From Streptomyces sp. MMG1121 (GTDB lineage Bacteria > Actinomycetota > Actinomycetes > Streptomycetales > Streptomycetaceae), in assembly GCF_001280015.1 (NCBI RefSeq), contig NZ_LGDV01000051.1, forward strand, positions 1 to 64,000: a stretch of DNA of 64,000 bases. The letters are read 5' to 3'. Position numbers and translations under genes: made by a program. Under the pieces are notes generated by a model. It saw only the letters and a program-made list of their open reading frames with translations. It did not search any database and was not told the origin of the DNA. Below are positions 16,815-25,102 of the stretch, piece after piece (position 1 is the stretch's first letter; every line of letters begins with the position of its first letter).

Positions 16815-17660
16815 CTAAGGCTGCGGCCGCACCGTCAGAGTCTGCTGGGCCTGGCCGACCGGGCCCTGGAGGTCGTGCAGGACCGTGCTGGTGAGGCCCT
16901 GGCCGGTGGGGCCGAAGACGACCGTGGTGTCCAGTCCGACCCAGCGGCCTTCCGGCTGGCGGTGGAGATGGACCGTCAGGTCGACGTTGGGGAACATCCA
17001 CTCCGTCGGCGGGCGGCGTACGGCGATGCCGTTGGCCGTGTCGATCAGGGCGACGTAGGACGCGAGAGGGCTGCTCGGCTCGTCGGCGACGAGGTCGAGG
17101 TGTGTCGAGATCCAGGCCGTGGCGCGGCCCGGCCGCGGGGGAGCGACCGGCCGGAAGTCGATCGACGCGCAGTGGCCGCCGGGCCAGACGGAGCCCAGCG
17201 ACCGGGCGGCGAGGGCGTCCGGCGGGGTGAGACGCGTGTCGCCGCCGCCGGCCACGACGCCGGTGTCCACCGGGGTCAGCAGCCAGGCGCGGGCCCGGAC
17301 CGCCGTCCGTCCCGCGATGTCCACGACCGCTTCAAGGAGTTCGATGGTGCGGCCGGGCCGGATCGACTCCACCCGGATCTCGCATTCGTCCAGGGCGAGC
17401 CGCCCCAGGATGTCGAAGCTGATCCGGGACAGCAGCAGTGCGCCCTGCGACCGCTCGGCGAGGTACCCGTCGATGGCGTGGACGACGAGGCCGGCGAGCG
17501 GGCTGAAGTGGATCTCGTCGGCGTGCCAGGCGCCGCTCGCGTGCGCGGTGGGCTTGTAGCGGTGCCGGTCGATGCGTGCGAAGTAGCTGGCGGCCAACGG
17601 GTGTCTCACCTCAAGGTGTCCATGGGCGTGCGGCGTTGAGCAGGTAGCTGCACGGTACAT
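16815..17660 (-). CDS. Thioesterase-family (double hot-dog) protein
   Basis: 281 residues resembling TesB-like acyl-CoA thioesterases, with two hot-dog halves. The first contains HFSPLAGLVVHAID and LLLSRISFDILGRL; the second contains MFPNVDLTVHLHRQPEGRWVG and GPTGQGLTSTVLHD. The conserved glutamine and aspartate in these stretches fit the family catalytic set. The likely role is hydrolysis of an acyl-CoA. It converges on the cache-like gene (9-base gap) and stands next to the Lrp regulator on the same strand. Confidence 0.75.
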   Translation of the reverse strand: MYRAATCSTPHAHGHLEVRHPLAASYFARIDRHRYKPTAHASGAWHADEIHFSPLAGLVVHAIDGYLAERSQGALLLSRISFDILGRLALDECEIRVESIRPGRTIELLEAVVDIAGRTAVRARAWLLTPVDTGVVAGGGDTRLTPPDALAARSLGSVWPGGHCASIDFRPVAPPRPGRATAWISTHLDLVADEPSSPLASYVALIDTANGIAVRRPPTEWMFPNVDLTVHLHRQPEGRWVGLDTTVVFGPTGQGLTSTVLHDLQGPVGQAQQTLTVRPQP

Positions 17661-17676
17661 CCTGCTGGCGGCCGGC

Positions 17677-18135
17677 TCACGCGCCGGTCTTGATCGTCTT
17701 CATCGTCAGGTGCGAGTCGATGCGCAGGACACAGGGCAGGCCGCTCAGCTTCTCCACCAGAAAGGCCTCGTAGGCGGCGTGGTCGGCGACGGCGACGCGG
17801 ACGAAGTAGTCGGGGCGGCCGTACATGCGACGGAACTCGATGACCTCGTCGTAGCCGGCCACGGTGTCCTCGAACTCCAGGAACGTCGTGCGGTCGTTGG
17901 CGCTGACCTCGACGTCGATGAGGACCTCCAGCCCCCGGCCGAGGGCCTCGGGATCCACGACGGCCCGGTAACCGGTGATGACACCGGCCTCCTCCAGTCG
18001 CTTGACCCGGCGCAGGCACGGTGGCGGGGTCAGTCCCACCCGCTGGGCCAGCTCGACGTTGGTCAGACGACCGTCGCGGCGGAGGTGAAACAAAATGTCA
18101 CGGTCGATTGCATCCAAGTTCACTTCATTGCGCAC
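17677..18135 (-). CDS. Lrp/AsnC-family transcriptional regulator
   Basis: 152 residues, GTG start. The N-terminal HTH is LDAIDRDILFHLRRDGRLTN, then VELAQRVGLTPPPCLRRVKR. The C-terminal RAM (ACT-like) domain runs about 65-150 and ends in the typical SHLTMKTIKTG. It forms octameric rings that read out amino-acid levels. Its divergent neighbours are azlC and azlD, a branched-chain amino-acid exporter, the usual Lrp-controlled pair (BrnFE-type). A palindrome in the intergenic space is the likely binding site. Confidence 0.92.
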   Translation of the reverse strand: MRNEVNLDAIDRDILFHLRRDGRLTNVELAQRVGLTPPPCLRRVKRLEEAGVITGYRAVVDPEALGRGLEVLIDVEVSANDRTTFLEFEDTVAGYDEVIEFRRMYGRPDYFVRVAVADHAAYEAFLVEKLSGLPCVLRIDSHLTMKTIKTGA

Positions 18136-18141
18136 GGGTGC

Positions 18142-18155
18142 AGTGTAGCGACACT
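18142..18155. promoter_or_regulatory. Palindrome between lrp and azlC
   Basis: AGTGTAGCGACACT has perfect AGTGT/ACACT arms around a four-base centre. It is placed just upstream of the Lrp start and in front of azlC, which suits Lrp autoregulation and amino-acid-induced azlCD expression. Binding is inference. Confidence 0.45.
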
Positions 18156-18197
18156 ATTAGCAACCATATGCCGTGTGATTCCTCCTAAAATGTCTCC

Positions 18198-18899
18198 ATG
18201 CACATACCTCCTGTCGTCGCCGACGCACGGGCCGCCTTCGCGGACTCGGCCTCCGTGGGGCTGGGCTTCCTCCCGCTCGGTGTCGCCTTCGGCGTGCTCG
18301 TCACCCACTCGGGAATCGACTGGTGGTGGGCGAGTCTGTCCAGCGCCCTGATCTACGCCGGCTCCTTCGAGTTCCTGCTCGTCGGCATGGTCGCCGCCGC
18401 CGTCCCCCTGGCCTCGATCGCCGTCTCCGCGCTCCTGGTGAACCTCCGGCACGTGTTCTACGCGCTGTCCTTCCCGCTGGACCGGATCAAGGGACCGCTC
18501 GGCAAGGCGTACGGCACGTTCGCGCTCAGCGACGAGGCGTACGCGCTGACCGCCGGGCGGCGGGCCCTGACCTGGTCCGGGCGCCGCATCCGCTGCCTCC
18601 AGCTCTTCATGCATCTGTACTGGGTCGGCGGCGCCACCGCCGGAGCGCTGCTCGGCTCGCTCATCCCCGACCGCGTGACCGGTCTGGACTTCGCGCTCAC
18701 GGCCCTGTTCACGGTGTTGGCGCTCGACGCCGTCCGCGACCGCAAGGGCGACCTGTCGACGCCGCTGCTCGCCCTGCTGAGCGCCCTCGTCGCGCGGCTG
18801 CTCTTCCCGGGCGGCCTGCTCCTCGCCGCCTTCGCCCTGTTCACCGCCGGGCTCCTCGCCCGCGGCCTGACCGCCCGGGGGAACCCGCGTCATGTCTGA
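18198..18899 (+). CDS. azlC: AzlC-family branched-chain amino-acid exporter, large subunit
   Basis: 233 residues with seven or more hydrophobic helices. Family motifs include SVGLGFLPLGVAFGVLV, SALIYAGSFEFLLVGM and LLVNLRHVFYALSF (conserved arginine-histidine). With AzlD it exports branched-chain amino acids or related compounds across the membrane. The stop overlaps the azlD start by 8 bases, so the two are translationally coupled. The upstream spacer lacks a good Shine-Dalgarno, and the leader is short, so the transcript may be nearly leaderless. Confidence 0.92.
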   Translation: MHIPPVVADARAAFADSASVGLGFLPLGVAFGVLVTHSGIDWWWASLSSALIYAGSFEFLLVGMVAAAVPLASIAVSALLVNLRHVFYALSFPLDRIKGPLGKAYGTFALSDEAYALTAGRRALTWSGRRIRCLQLFMHLYWVGGATAGALLGSLIPDRVTGLDFALTALFTVLALDAVRDRKGDLSTPLLALLSALVARLLFPGGLLLAAFALFTAGLLARGLTARGNPRHV

Positions 18900-19221
18900 C
18901 ACGCACTATCTCGTCGCCGCGGTCCTCGTCGCCGGCGCCGCCACCTGGGCGCTGCGCGCCCTGCCCTTCGCCGCGCTCGGCCCGCTGCGCGCCAGCCGGA
19001 CCGTGCGCCACCTCCAGGCCCGGATGCCCGCCGGGATCATGGTGATCCTGGTCGTCTACTGCCTGCGGGACCTGCCGGTCACGCACACCGCCGTGCTCGC
19101 CCCGCTGGTGGCCCTGAGCGTCACGGTCGGCCTGCACCTGTGGCGCCGAAACGCCCCGCTGAGCATCCTGGCCGGCACCGCGGTGCAGGTGGCGCTGGCC
19201 AGCACGGTCTTCGCGCACTGA
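18892..19221 (+). CDS. azlD: AzlD-family branched-chain amino-acid exporter, small subunit
   Basis: 109 residues with about four membrane helices. The start MSDTHYLVAAVLVAGAATWA and the conserved LRALPFAALGPLR are typical of AzlD, the obligate partner of AzlC. It overlaps azlC by 8 bases and is followed after 58 bases by a strong hairpin terminator. Control is presumably by the divergent Lrp-type regulator. Confidence 0.9.
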   Translation: MSDTHYLVAAVLVAGAATWALRALPFAALGPLRASRTVRHLQARMPAGIMVILVVYCLRDLPVTHTAVLAPLVALSVTVGLHLWRRNAPLSILAGTAVQVALASTVFAH

Positions 19222-19279
19222 CAGCACTGGCAGTACTGGCGGCACTGGCGGCACTGGGGGGCACTGGGGTGCCGACGCA

Positions 19280-19321
19280 CGTCGACCCGGGTGCCGCCGG
19301 CCGACGGCACCCGGGTCGACG
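19280..19321. terminator. Bidirectional hairpin terminator between azlD and the azoreductase gene
   Basis: A perfect 17-bp stem (19280-19296 with 19305-19321, core GTCGACCCGGGTGCC) surrounds an 8-base loop. It lies between two convergent genes and would serve both. No U-tract is present, as is usual in Streptomyces. Just upstream, 19222-19270 is a GGCACTGGC-type minisatellite of about 9-base units. Confidence 0.8.
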
Positions 19322-19328
19322 AGGTCGC

Positions 19329-19979
19329 TCAGTGCGCCAGGCGCTCCGCGAGCTGCTTGGCCTTCGTGGCGGCCTGGTCGAGGGCGCGCTCGCGGGAGGC
19401 CTCGTACAGCGGGACCAGCTCGGCCATCGCCGGGTTGTGCGGGGCCATCGTCAGCTCCGGGACGATGAAGTCGACGTCCAGACCGAAGCTGTCACCGAGG
19501 ACGGCCCCGAGGTAGTTGCGCACGTACTCGAAGCTCTCGCGAGGGGTGCCCGGCTCGTAAGAACCGCCCCGGCTCGCGACGACGGTCACCGGGGTGCCCT
19601 TGGCGGACGGGGCCTCGCCCACGGTGCGGCCCATCAGGATCACATTGTCCAGCCAGGCCTTGAGGGTCGAGGGGATCGAGTAGTTGTACATCGGGGCGCC
19701 GATCAGCACCGCGTCCGCCTGCTCCAGCTCCTCGATCAGCCGGACGCGCTCGGCGAAGGCGGCGGCCTGCTCGGACGTGTGGGAGGCGGGGTCCGTGAAG
19801 CCGGCGGTGTGCGCGGCGGCGGTGATGTGGGGGACGGGCCTCGCGTCCAGGTCGTGGTAGACGACCGTGCCGTCCGGGTGCTGCTCCTCCCAGTGCGCGC
19901 GGAAGGCCGCCGTCACGGCGCGCGAGGCCGAGGCCTCGGTCGGGAACACGGACGAGTCGATGTGCAGCAGGGTGGCCAT
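19329..19979 (-). CDS. FMN-dependent NADH-azoreductase
   Basis: 216 residues, ATG 19979 with GGAG upstream. Flavodoxin-like fold: LLHIDSSVFPTEASASRAVT at the start binds FMN phosphate, and LIGAPMYNYSIPSTLKAWLD is the AzoR flavin signature. It reduces quinones and azo compounds using NADH. Divergent from an HxlR regulator whose operator overlaps their shared promoter region, a common arrangement for electrophile-induced quinone reductases. Confidence 0.9.
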   Translation of the reverse strand: MATLLHIDSSVFPTEASASRAVTAAFRAHWEEQHPDGTVVYHDLDARPVPHITAAAHTAGFTDPASHTSEQAAAFAERVRLIEELEQADAVLIGAPMYNYSIPSTLKAWLDNVILMGRTVGEAPSAKGTPVTVVASRGGSYEPGTPRESFEYVRNYLGAVLGDSFGLDVDFIVPELTMAPHNPAMAELVPLYEASRERALDQAATKAKQLAERLAH

Positions 19980-20088
19980 GGGTGACTCCAGGGAACGGGA
20001 AGGGGCAGCCCGGCACGGGAATGCGTGGGCTGAACTTTCGTACTCAACTATGAATAACACAGGGACTTACTTTTTTTCATCCCCCTAC

Positions 20089-20107
20089 ATCGGGGTAGTA
20101 CCCTGAT
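20089..20107. promoter_or_regulatory. HxlR operator candidate
   Basis: ATCGGGGTAGTACCCTGAT is a 19-bp near-perfect palindrome (ATCnGGGTA-G-TACCCnGAT) right before the HxlR start. It has the TA-GTAC core seen in several HxlR/HypR-type sites. The adjoining stretch 20041-20080 is unusually AT-rich, as expected for divergent promoters. Confidence 0.55.
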
Positions 20108-20110
20108 CAC

Positions 20111-20503
20111 ATGGCGGCGGACCAGAACCACGACAGCGCGGCGTGCAAGCAGGTGGACGACGGCATCACCCGTGTCTTCCAGTTGCTCGGAAAGCGCTGG
20201 AGCGGTCCGATCGTGGCCGTCCTGGTGGAACAGCCCGCGCACTTCGCCGACCTGCGCCGGGCCGTGCCCGGCATCAGCGAGCGCATGCTGTCCGACCGGC
20301 TCGCCGAGCTCGGTGCGGCCGGCCTGGTCCTCCGCCAGGTCGACGAGGGCCCGCCGCTGCGCGTGGCCTACCGGCTGACCGAGGCCGGGGCCGCCCTGGA
20401 GCCCGCGCTGAAGGAACTGGCGCAGTGGGCGAAGGCCCATCTGCCGGACGCGCCACCCTGTGCCGGGGCGGCGCGGGAGCGGACGACCGAGGCACCGGCG
20501 TAG
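20111..20503 (+). CDS. HxlR-family transcriptional regulator
   Basis: 130 residues. The single winged-HTH domain has the family hallmarks: a near N-terminal cysteine (AACKQ), VFQLLGKRWSGPIVAVL, HFADLRRAVPGISERMLSDR and YRLTEAGAALEPAL. The N-terminal cysteine can sense quinones or disulfide stress in relatives such as HypR/YodB. Divergent from the azoreductase, its likely target. A SnoaL-like gene follows after 28 bases. Confidence 0.9.
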   Translation: MAADQNHDSAACKQVDDGITRVFQLLGKRWSGPIVAVLVEQPAHFADLRRAVPGISERMLSDRLAELGAAGLVLRQVDEGPPLRVAYRLTEAGAALEPALKELAQWAKAHLPDAPPCAGAARERTTEAPA

Positions 20504-20531
20504 GAAGCGGGCGACCGCAGGGGGGACGTAC

Positions 20532-20948
20532 ATGGCGCTCACGTCGGAAGACAGGCTGGCCATCACCGAGTTGATCGCGATGCACGGTCACCTCGTGGAC
20601 GACGGTCTACTCGACCGCCTGGAGGAGCTGTTCACCCCGGACGTCGTCTACGACGTGACCGACTTCGGCCAGGACCCGCTGGTCGGGGTGGCCGCCATCC
20701 GGGCGGCGGCGCTGGCACTGGGCGCAGGCAACCCCGTCGCACACCACGTCACCAACGTCGTCGTACACGAAGCGGCGGACGGTTCGGCGCGCGCCCGCTC
20801 CAAAGGGCTGGGCGTCCGGGCGGACGGCTCCTGCGGCTCCGTCACCTACGACGACATCCTCGTCCGCACCCCCGACGGCTGGCGGATCGGCCACCGGACG
20901 GTGACCGCGCGACGCGTTCCGCTGAACGGCCTGACCGGGCCAGGCTAG
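20532..20948 (+). CDS. SnoaL/NTF2-like protein
   Basis: 138 residues with the cone-shaped NTF2 fold pattern: an N-terminal helix (TSEDRLAITELIAMHGHLVD), LFTPDVVYDV, HHVTNVVV and a final YDDILVRTPDGWRIGHR. Family members act as isomerases, cyclases or small-molecule carriers. No decisive catalytic residues identify a reaction. It shares the strand with, and lies 28 bases after, the HxlR regulator, so co-expression is likely. Confidence 0.8.
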   Translation: MALTSEDRLAITELIAMHGHLVDDGLLDRLEELFTPDVVYDVTDFGQDPLVGVAAIRAAALALGAGNPVAHHVTNVVVHEAADGSARARSKGLGVRADGSCGSVTYDDILVRTPDGWRIGHRTVTARRVPLNGLTGPG

Positions 20949-21058
20949 GGCGCAACGGGGGTTGTCCCCCGTCCCGGTCCACCGGAACGCCGGATGGTGC
21001 GCGGGTGGGTGCACCGGCGACGCTGGTCTCCCGCGTACACCACCGGAAGGACACGATC

Positions 21059-22432
21059 GTGCGCACCCTCACGGCCACCGTCGCCGCACTCGCCCTCGCC
21101 GCCGGAGCCGTACCGGCCGCGGCCGGTACGCAGTCGGGCCCGCCCGGCACCGACGGGGTGTGGCGCATGGACGGCTACGGAACCGTCCTCGTCATCGGCG
21201 GGGGAGTGCTGCAGGAGTACCAGACGACGTCCGTCAGCTGCCTCAAGGGCGACACCTCGCCGCAGACCGGCCCCGGCACCTACCTCACGACGGACGGCAC
21301 GGTGCTGAGCCTTCGGACCGACCGCGACCGCGATCACGCGACGCTCGCCGCCGACAGTTCGGTGGGGCACCGCCATCTGCGCCGGCTGCCGGCCCTGCCC
21401 GCCGACTGCACCCGCCCGGCCGCGACCGACCCGCGCACCGCCTTCGACATCTTCTGGCAGACCTTCGAGGACAACTACCCCTTCTTCGCCGCCAAGGGCA
21501 TCGACTGGCACGCCGTACGCGACCGGTGCCGGCCCCTGGTGCACGAGGACACCACCAAGGACCAGCTCTTCGGCATCCTCGGTCAGATGGTGCGCCCGCT
21601 GTACGACGCCCATGTCACGGTGCGGGACGGCGACCGCTTCTTCGGCCAGGGCCGCCCGGGCACCAAGGTCCCGAGCCCGCAACTCGACGCGAAGGCAAAG
21701 GAGTTCATCATCGCCCGCGACCTCGGGGACGCCGCCCATCGCCAGGACTTCGGCGCCGGCCGCATCACCTACGCCGACCTGCCCGACGACCTCGGCTACC
21801 TCCGCATCAGCGGATTCGGCGGCTACGCGGGCGAGGACGCGCCGTACACCGCCGAACAGGCCGAACTCGACCGGGCGTTGAACACCGTGCTCACCCCGGC
21901 CCGGGCCGAGCGGCTCAAGGGTCTCGTCATCGATCTGCGGATCAACGGCGGCGGGGCCGACAGCCTCGGCATCCGGATCGCCCAGCGGCTGACCGGCACG
22001 CCGTACACCGCCTACGCCAAACGCGTGCGCAACGACCCGGCCCACCCCACCCGGTTCACCCACCCCGAACCCGTGCCCGTCGTCCCCGCCGACGCGCCCC
22101 GCTACACCGGCCCCGTCGCCGTCCTGACCGGCGGCTCGACGGTCAGCGCGGGCGAGACCTTCACCCAGGCGCTGATGGACCGGCCCGGGCGGACCGTCCG
22201 CATCGGACAGCCCACGCAGGGCGTCTTCTCCGACGTCATGGAACGCCGCCTGCCCGACGATCTCGCCTTCGGACTGCCCGACGAGGAGTTCCTGACCCGC
22301 ACCGGACGCACCTTCGACGGCACCGGAATTCCGCCGCAGCTGATCGAACCGGTCTTCACCAAGGAGGAGTTCGCGAAGAACCGTGACTCGGCCTTCGACC
22401 GCGCCGTGAACCTCCTGGGCCAACGCCACTGA
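21059..22432 (+). CDS. Secreted S41-family (C-terminal-processing-like) peptidase
   Basis: 457 residues from GTG 21059, with GGAAGG eight bases upstream. A signal peptide spans about 1-25 (LALAAGAVPAAAG). The C-terminal half is the tail-specific protease domain: GLVIDLRINGGGADSLG, then AVLTGGSTVSAGETFTQAL, where the serine of TVSAGE is the probable nucleophile. No PDZ domain is evident, which matches the IRBP/tricorn-core-type S41 members of Streptomyces. It acts outside the cell; the substrate is unknown. The convergent GCS2-type gene ends 7 bases after its stop. Confidence 0.85.
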   Translation: MRTLTATVAALALAAGAVPAAAGTQSGPPGTDGVWRMDGYGTVLVIGGGVLQEYQTTSVSCLKGDTSPQTGPGTYLTTDGTVLSLRTDRDRDHATLAADSSVGHRHLRRLPALPADCTRPAATDPRTAFDIFWQTFEDNYPFFAAKGIDWHAVRDRCRPLVHEDTTKDQLFGILGQMVRPLYDAHVTVRDGDRFFGQGRPGTKVPSPQLDAKAKEFIIARDLGDAAHRQDFGAGRITYADLPDDLGYLRISGFGGYAGEDAPYTAEQAELDRALNTVLTPARAERLKGLVIDLRINGGGADSLGIRIAQRLTGTPYTAYAKRVRNDPAHPTRFTHPEPVPVVPADAPRYTGPVAVLTGGSTVSAGETFTQALMDRPGRTVRIGQPTQGVFSDVMERRLPDDLAFGLPDEEFLTRTGRTFDGTGIPPQLIEPVFTKEEFAKNRDSAFDRAVNLLGQRH

Positions 22433-22438
22433 GCCGGA

Positions 22439-23917
22439 TCAGTCCACCGGCCAGGTGTGGACCGGGGCGTTGAGGTGCATGTAGTCGATGTACAGCTGCG
22501 TCATCCGGCGCAGCGCCTCGTGCCGGCCGGCGTGCGTGGTGGCGTCGAGACGGTGCACCGTCTCCTTCTGCCACACCGCCCCGTTGCGCGCCGTCACACA
22601 GCGCTGCTCGATGATGCCGAGCAGCGGCTCGCGCCACGCCTCGTCCATCCCCGAGTGCGCGAGGCCGCGGTGCGCCAGCGGCAGCAGCCGGCGCAGGACC
22701 AGCTCCGGCACCGGCACCTCACCCATCCCGGGCCAGTACAGCAGGGCCTCGATGCCGTGCCGGGCGGCGGTGTGCAGATTGTCCTCGGCGGCCGAGAACG
22801 ACATCCGCGACCACACCGGCCGGTCCTCCTCCACCAGCGCCCGGGTCAGCCCGTAGTAGAAGGCGCCGTTGGCGAGCGTGTCGGCGACGGTCGGGCCCGC
22901 GGGCAGTACCCGGTTCTCCACCCGGATGTGCGGGACGCCGTGGGAGACGGCGTAGACGGGCCGGTTCCAGCGGTAGATCGTGCCGTTGTGCAGGGTCAGT
23001 TCACCGAGTTCGGGAATGTCACCGCGGTCCAGCGTCTCCGCCGGGTCCTCCTCGTCGCACAGCGGGAGCAGGGCCGGGAAGTAGCGCAGATTCTCCTCGA
23101 AGAGGTCGAAGACGCTGTTGATCCACCGCTCCCCGAACCACACCCGGGGCCGTACGCCCTGCACCTTGATCTCCTCCGGCCGGGTGTCCGTGGCCTGCTC
23201 GAACAGCGGGATGCGGGTCTCGTGCCACAGCTCCTTGCCGAACAGGAAGGGCGCGTTCGCCGCCAGCGCGACCTGGACCCCGGCGATCGACTGCGCCGCG
23301 TTCCAGTAGGCGGCGAACTCCTCGGGGGACACCTGGAGATGGAACTGCGTGCTGGTGCACGCGGCCTCCGGAGTGATGGTGTCCGCGTAGGTGCGCAGCC
23401 GGTCGACGCCGTCCACCTCGATGCGCAGGTCCTCGCCCCGGGCCGCGAAGATCTGGTCGTTGAGCAGCCGGTAGCGGGGGTTCTCCGACAGCGCCCCCTC
23501 ACCGATGTGCTCCCGCCGTAGCGTGGGCAGGATCCCGATCATGATCAGCCGGGTGCCGGTCGAACCCGCCCGCTCGTCGGCGTGGTCGAGCGCGGCACGT
23601 ATCTCGCCCTCCCACGCGTCGGGACCGCCCGCCGTCAGCCGCCGGGGCGGGACGTTGATCTCCAGGTTGAACCGGCCCAGTTCGGTGGACCAGGCGGGGT
23701 CGGAGATGGCCTTCAGCACATCGCTGTTGCGCATCGCAGGCTCGGCGTCGTCACCGACCAGGTTCAGCTCTATCTCCAGGCCGACCTGGGGCCGCTCGCA
23801 CTCGAACCGTTGCTCGCGCAGCATCTGGGCCAGCGCCTCGAGGCAGGCGTGCATCTTGATCCGGTACCGGCGGCGGTCCTCGCGGGTGAAGACGAGCGCC
23901 GGGACGTCACGTCCCAT
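22439..23917 (-). CDS. Glutamate-cysteine-ligase-family (GCS2) enzyme
   Basis: 492 residues from ATG 23917, chosen for the GGAGG six bases upstream over the in-frame 5' extension to 23998. Core motifs: MGRDVPALVFTREDRRRYR, GLEIELNLV (metal-binding glutamates), ELGRFNLEINVPPR, CTSTQFHLQVSP and NGTIYRWNRPVY. It is a carboxylate-amine ligase that joins glutamate to an amine using ATP. Members next to ergothioneine genes act as EgtA, but no egt gene is near, so the substrate is open. It ends in the strongly conserved VHTWPVD. Confidence 0.85.
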   Translation of the reverse strand: MGRDVPALVFTREDRRRYRIKMHACLEALAQMLREQRFECERPQVGLEIELNLVGDDAEPAMRNSDVLKAISDPAWSTELGRFNLEINVPPRRLTAGGPDAWEGEIRAALDHADERAGSTGTRLIMIGILPTLRREHIGEGALSENPRYRLLNDQIFAARGEDLRIEVDGVDRLRTYADTITPEAACTSTQFHLQVSPEEFAAYWNAAQSIAGVQVALAANAPFLFGKELWHETRIPLFEQATDTRPEEIKVQGVRPRVWFGERWINSVFDLFEENLRYFPALLPLCDEEDPAETLDRGDIPELGELTLHNGTIYRWNRPVYAVSHGVPHIRVENRVLPAGPTVADTLANGAFYYGLTRALVEEDRPVWSRMSFSAAEDNLHTAARHGIEALLYWPGMGEVPVPELVLRRLLPLAHRGLAHSGMDEAWREPLLGIIEQRCVTARNGAVWQKETVHRLDATTHAGRHEALRRMTQLYIDYMHLNAPVHTWPVD

Positions 23918-24019
23918 CGGCCCTCCAGCAGTCCCCTCGTCGGACACCTCTCCACCCCAGCGTCGCACCATCGGGCGACCCCCACCAAGCGGGCGCATCC
24001 GGCCCCGGCCGGGCCCCGC

Positions 24020-24950
24020 TCAGGGCACGCTGCGGGCGTCCCGCGGGGCGGAACGGCCGATCACCGCCGGGACGACGGAGGGGACGAGCCGCCCGCCGTC
24101 GTGGTGGACCCGGTCCGGAACGTGCCGGTGGGCAGGACGGCTGCCGGCGACAGGGTGTGCCGGTGCGGATCGGTGGCTCGGCCCGCGCAGAACGCCGTGC
24201 ACGGGGCGGGTGGTCTCGGCCCGTTTCCTTGAGTGAGGCGATGCCGCGGTCCGCGCGGACCGCAGTGCACGGGGCGTGGTCGCGGCGGACGCGGTCGGCG
24301 AGCGGGGCGTTGCCGGCGAAGTGGGCCGCGATCGTCGGACCGGCGCCCGGGCCGGACAGGGCCGGGCGGCGCTGTCTCCGGTACGGCCGAAGGCGTGCGG
24401 TGAGCAGGGCCGGCCGAAGCCGAACGGGTCCGGCATCAGGCCCGGGCCCCGGTGCACGGGCTCGCCCGTGTCCTCGTCGAGAAAGGCCGGCGGGACGCCG
24501 GCCGCGGACCGGTGCGGCGCAGGGCTGCTCGCGCAGGAGCCGCCGGCCGTGGCGGAGCCCGCCGGTGCGTACGACCCTGGCGGTGAACGCCCGCCCCGGG
24601 GCACGTCGAACCGGGCGACACGGGCCGATTTCGGCGATCAGCAGGCAAGCGGCAGCACCGGGTCACGCGGCACGCTGCCCCGGCACCCGGCCGGGACCGG
24701 CGCCCGTGGCGCGGATCAGCGCGATCGGCGCGTCCCGGCCCTGGTCGAAGGCGCTGCCCGCGGCCCGATCGGCGGCCCGCACCGGCGCGGTGCGGTTCCA
24801 CGGGTGCCGTACGGCGATGGCGTCCCGGCCGCCCCCGGCGAACTCCGGCAGATGGTCCCGCACCAGGTCGTCCGGGGTCAGCAGGCCCGGCTCCCGGGCG
24901 CGGGCGAAGGCGAGCGTGGCGGGCTGCACAGGTGCCGGCCCTGACGCTCT
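24020..24950 (-). pseudogene. Decayed serine hydrolase (beta-lactamase-related)
   Basis: Fragments on the minus strand in different frames line up in order with a class C beta-lactamase-type esterase. First comes GLLTPDDLVRDHLPEF and DAIAVRH (about 24770-24890), then AFDQGRDAPIALIRATG (about 24700-24750). PVHRGPGLMPDPFGFGRP and SPHAFGRTG follow (24380-24470), then RVHHDGGRLVPSVVPAVIG (about 24060-24120). At least two frame changes are needed and the SxxK active-site block is not visible, so the gene is dead. The region otherwise holds no intact ORF. Confidence 0.65.
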
Positions 24951-25102
24951 GCCCGGCGGCCGTACGCGGGTCCGGCACGGACCGAGCCCACGGCCACGGC
25001 AGGTGTGAACGCCCCTGCGCGCGACCCCTCTTGCCGGGGCGGCCGGCTGCCGGTGCGGGGCGGGTGATGGCTCCCGGCGGCGGAGGTTGCGAAGATGGAC
25101 CC

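Noticed and set aside
19222..19270. GGCACTGGC minisatellite considered as a CRISPR-like array
   Set aside because: Units are about 9 bases with no spacers; simple tandem slippage next to a terminator.
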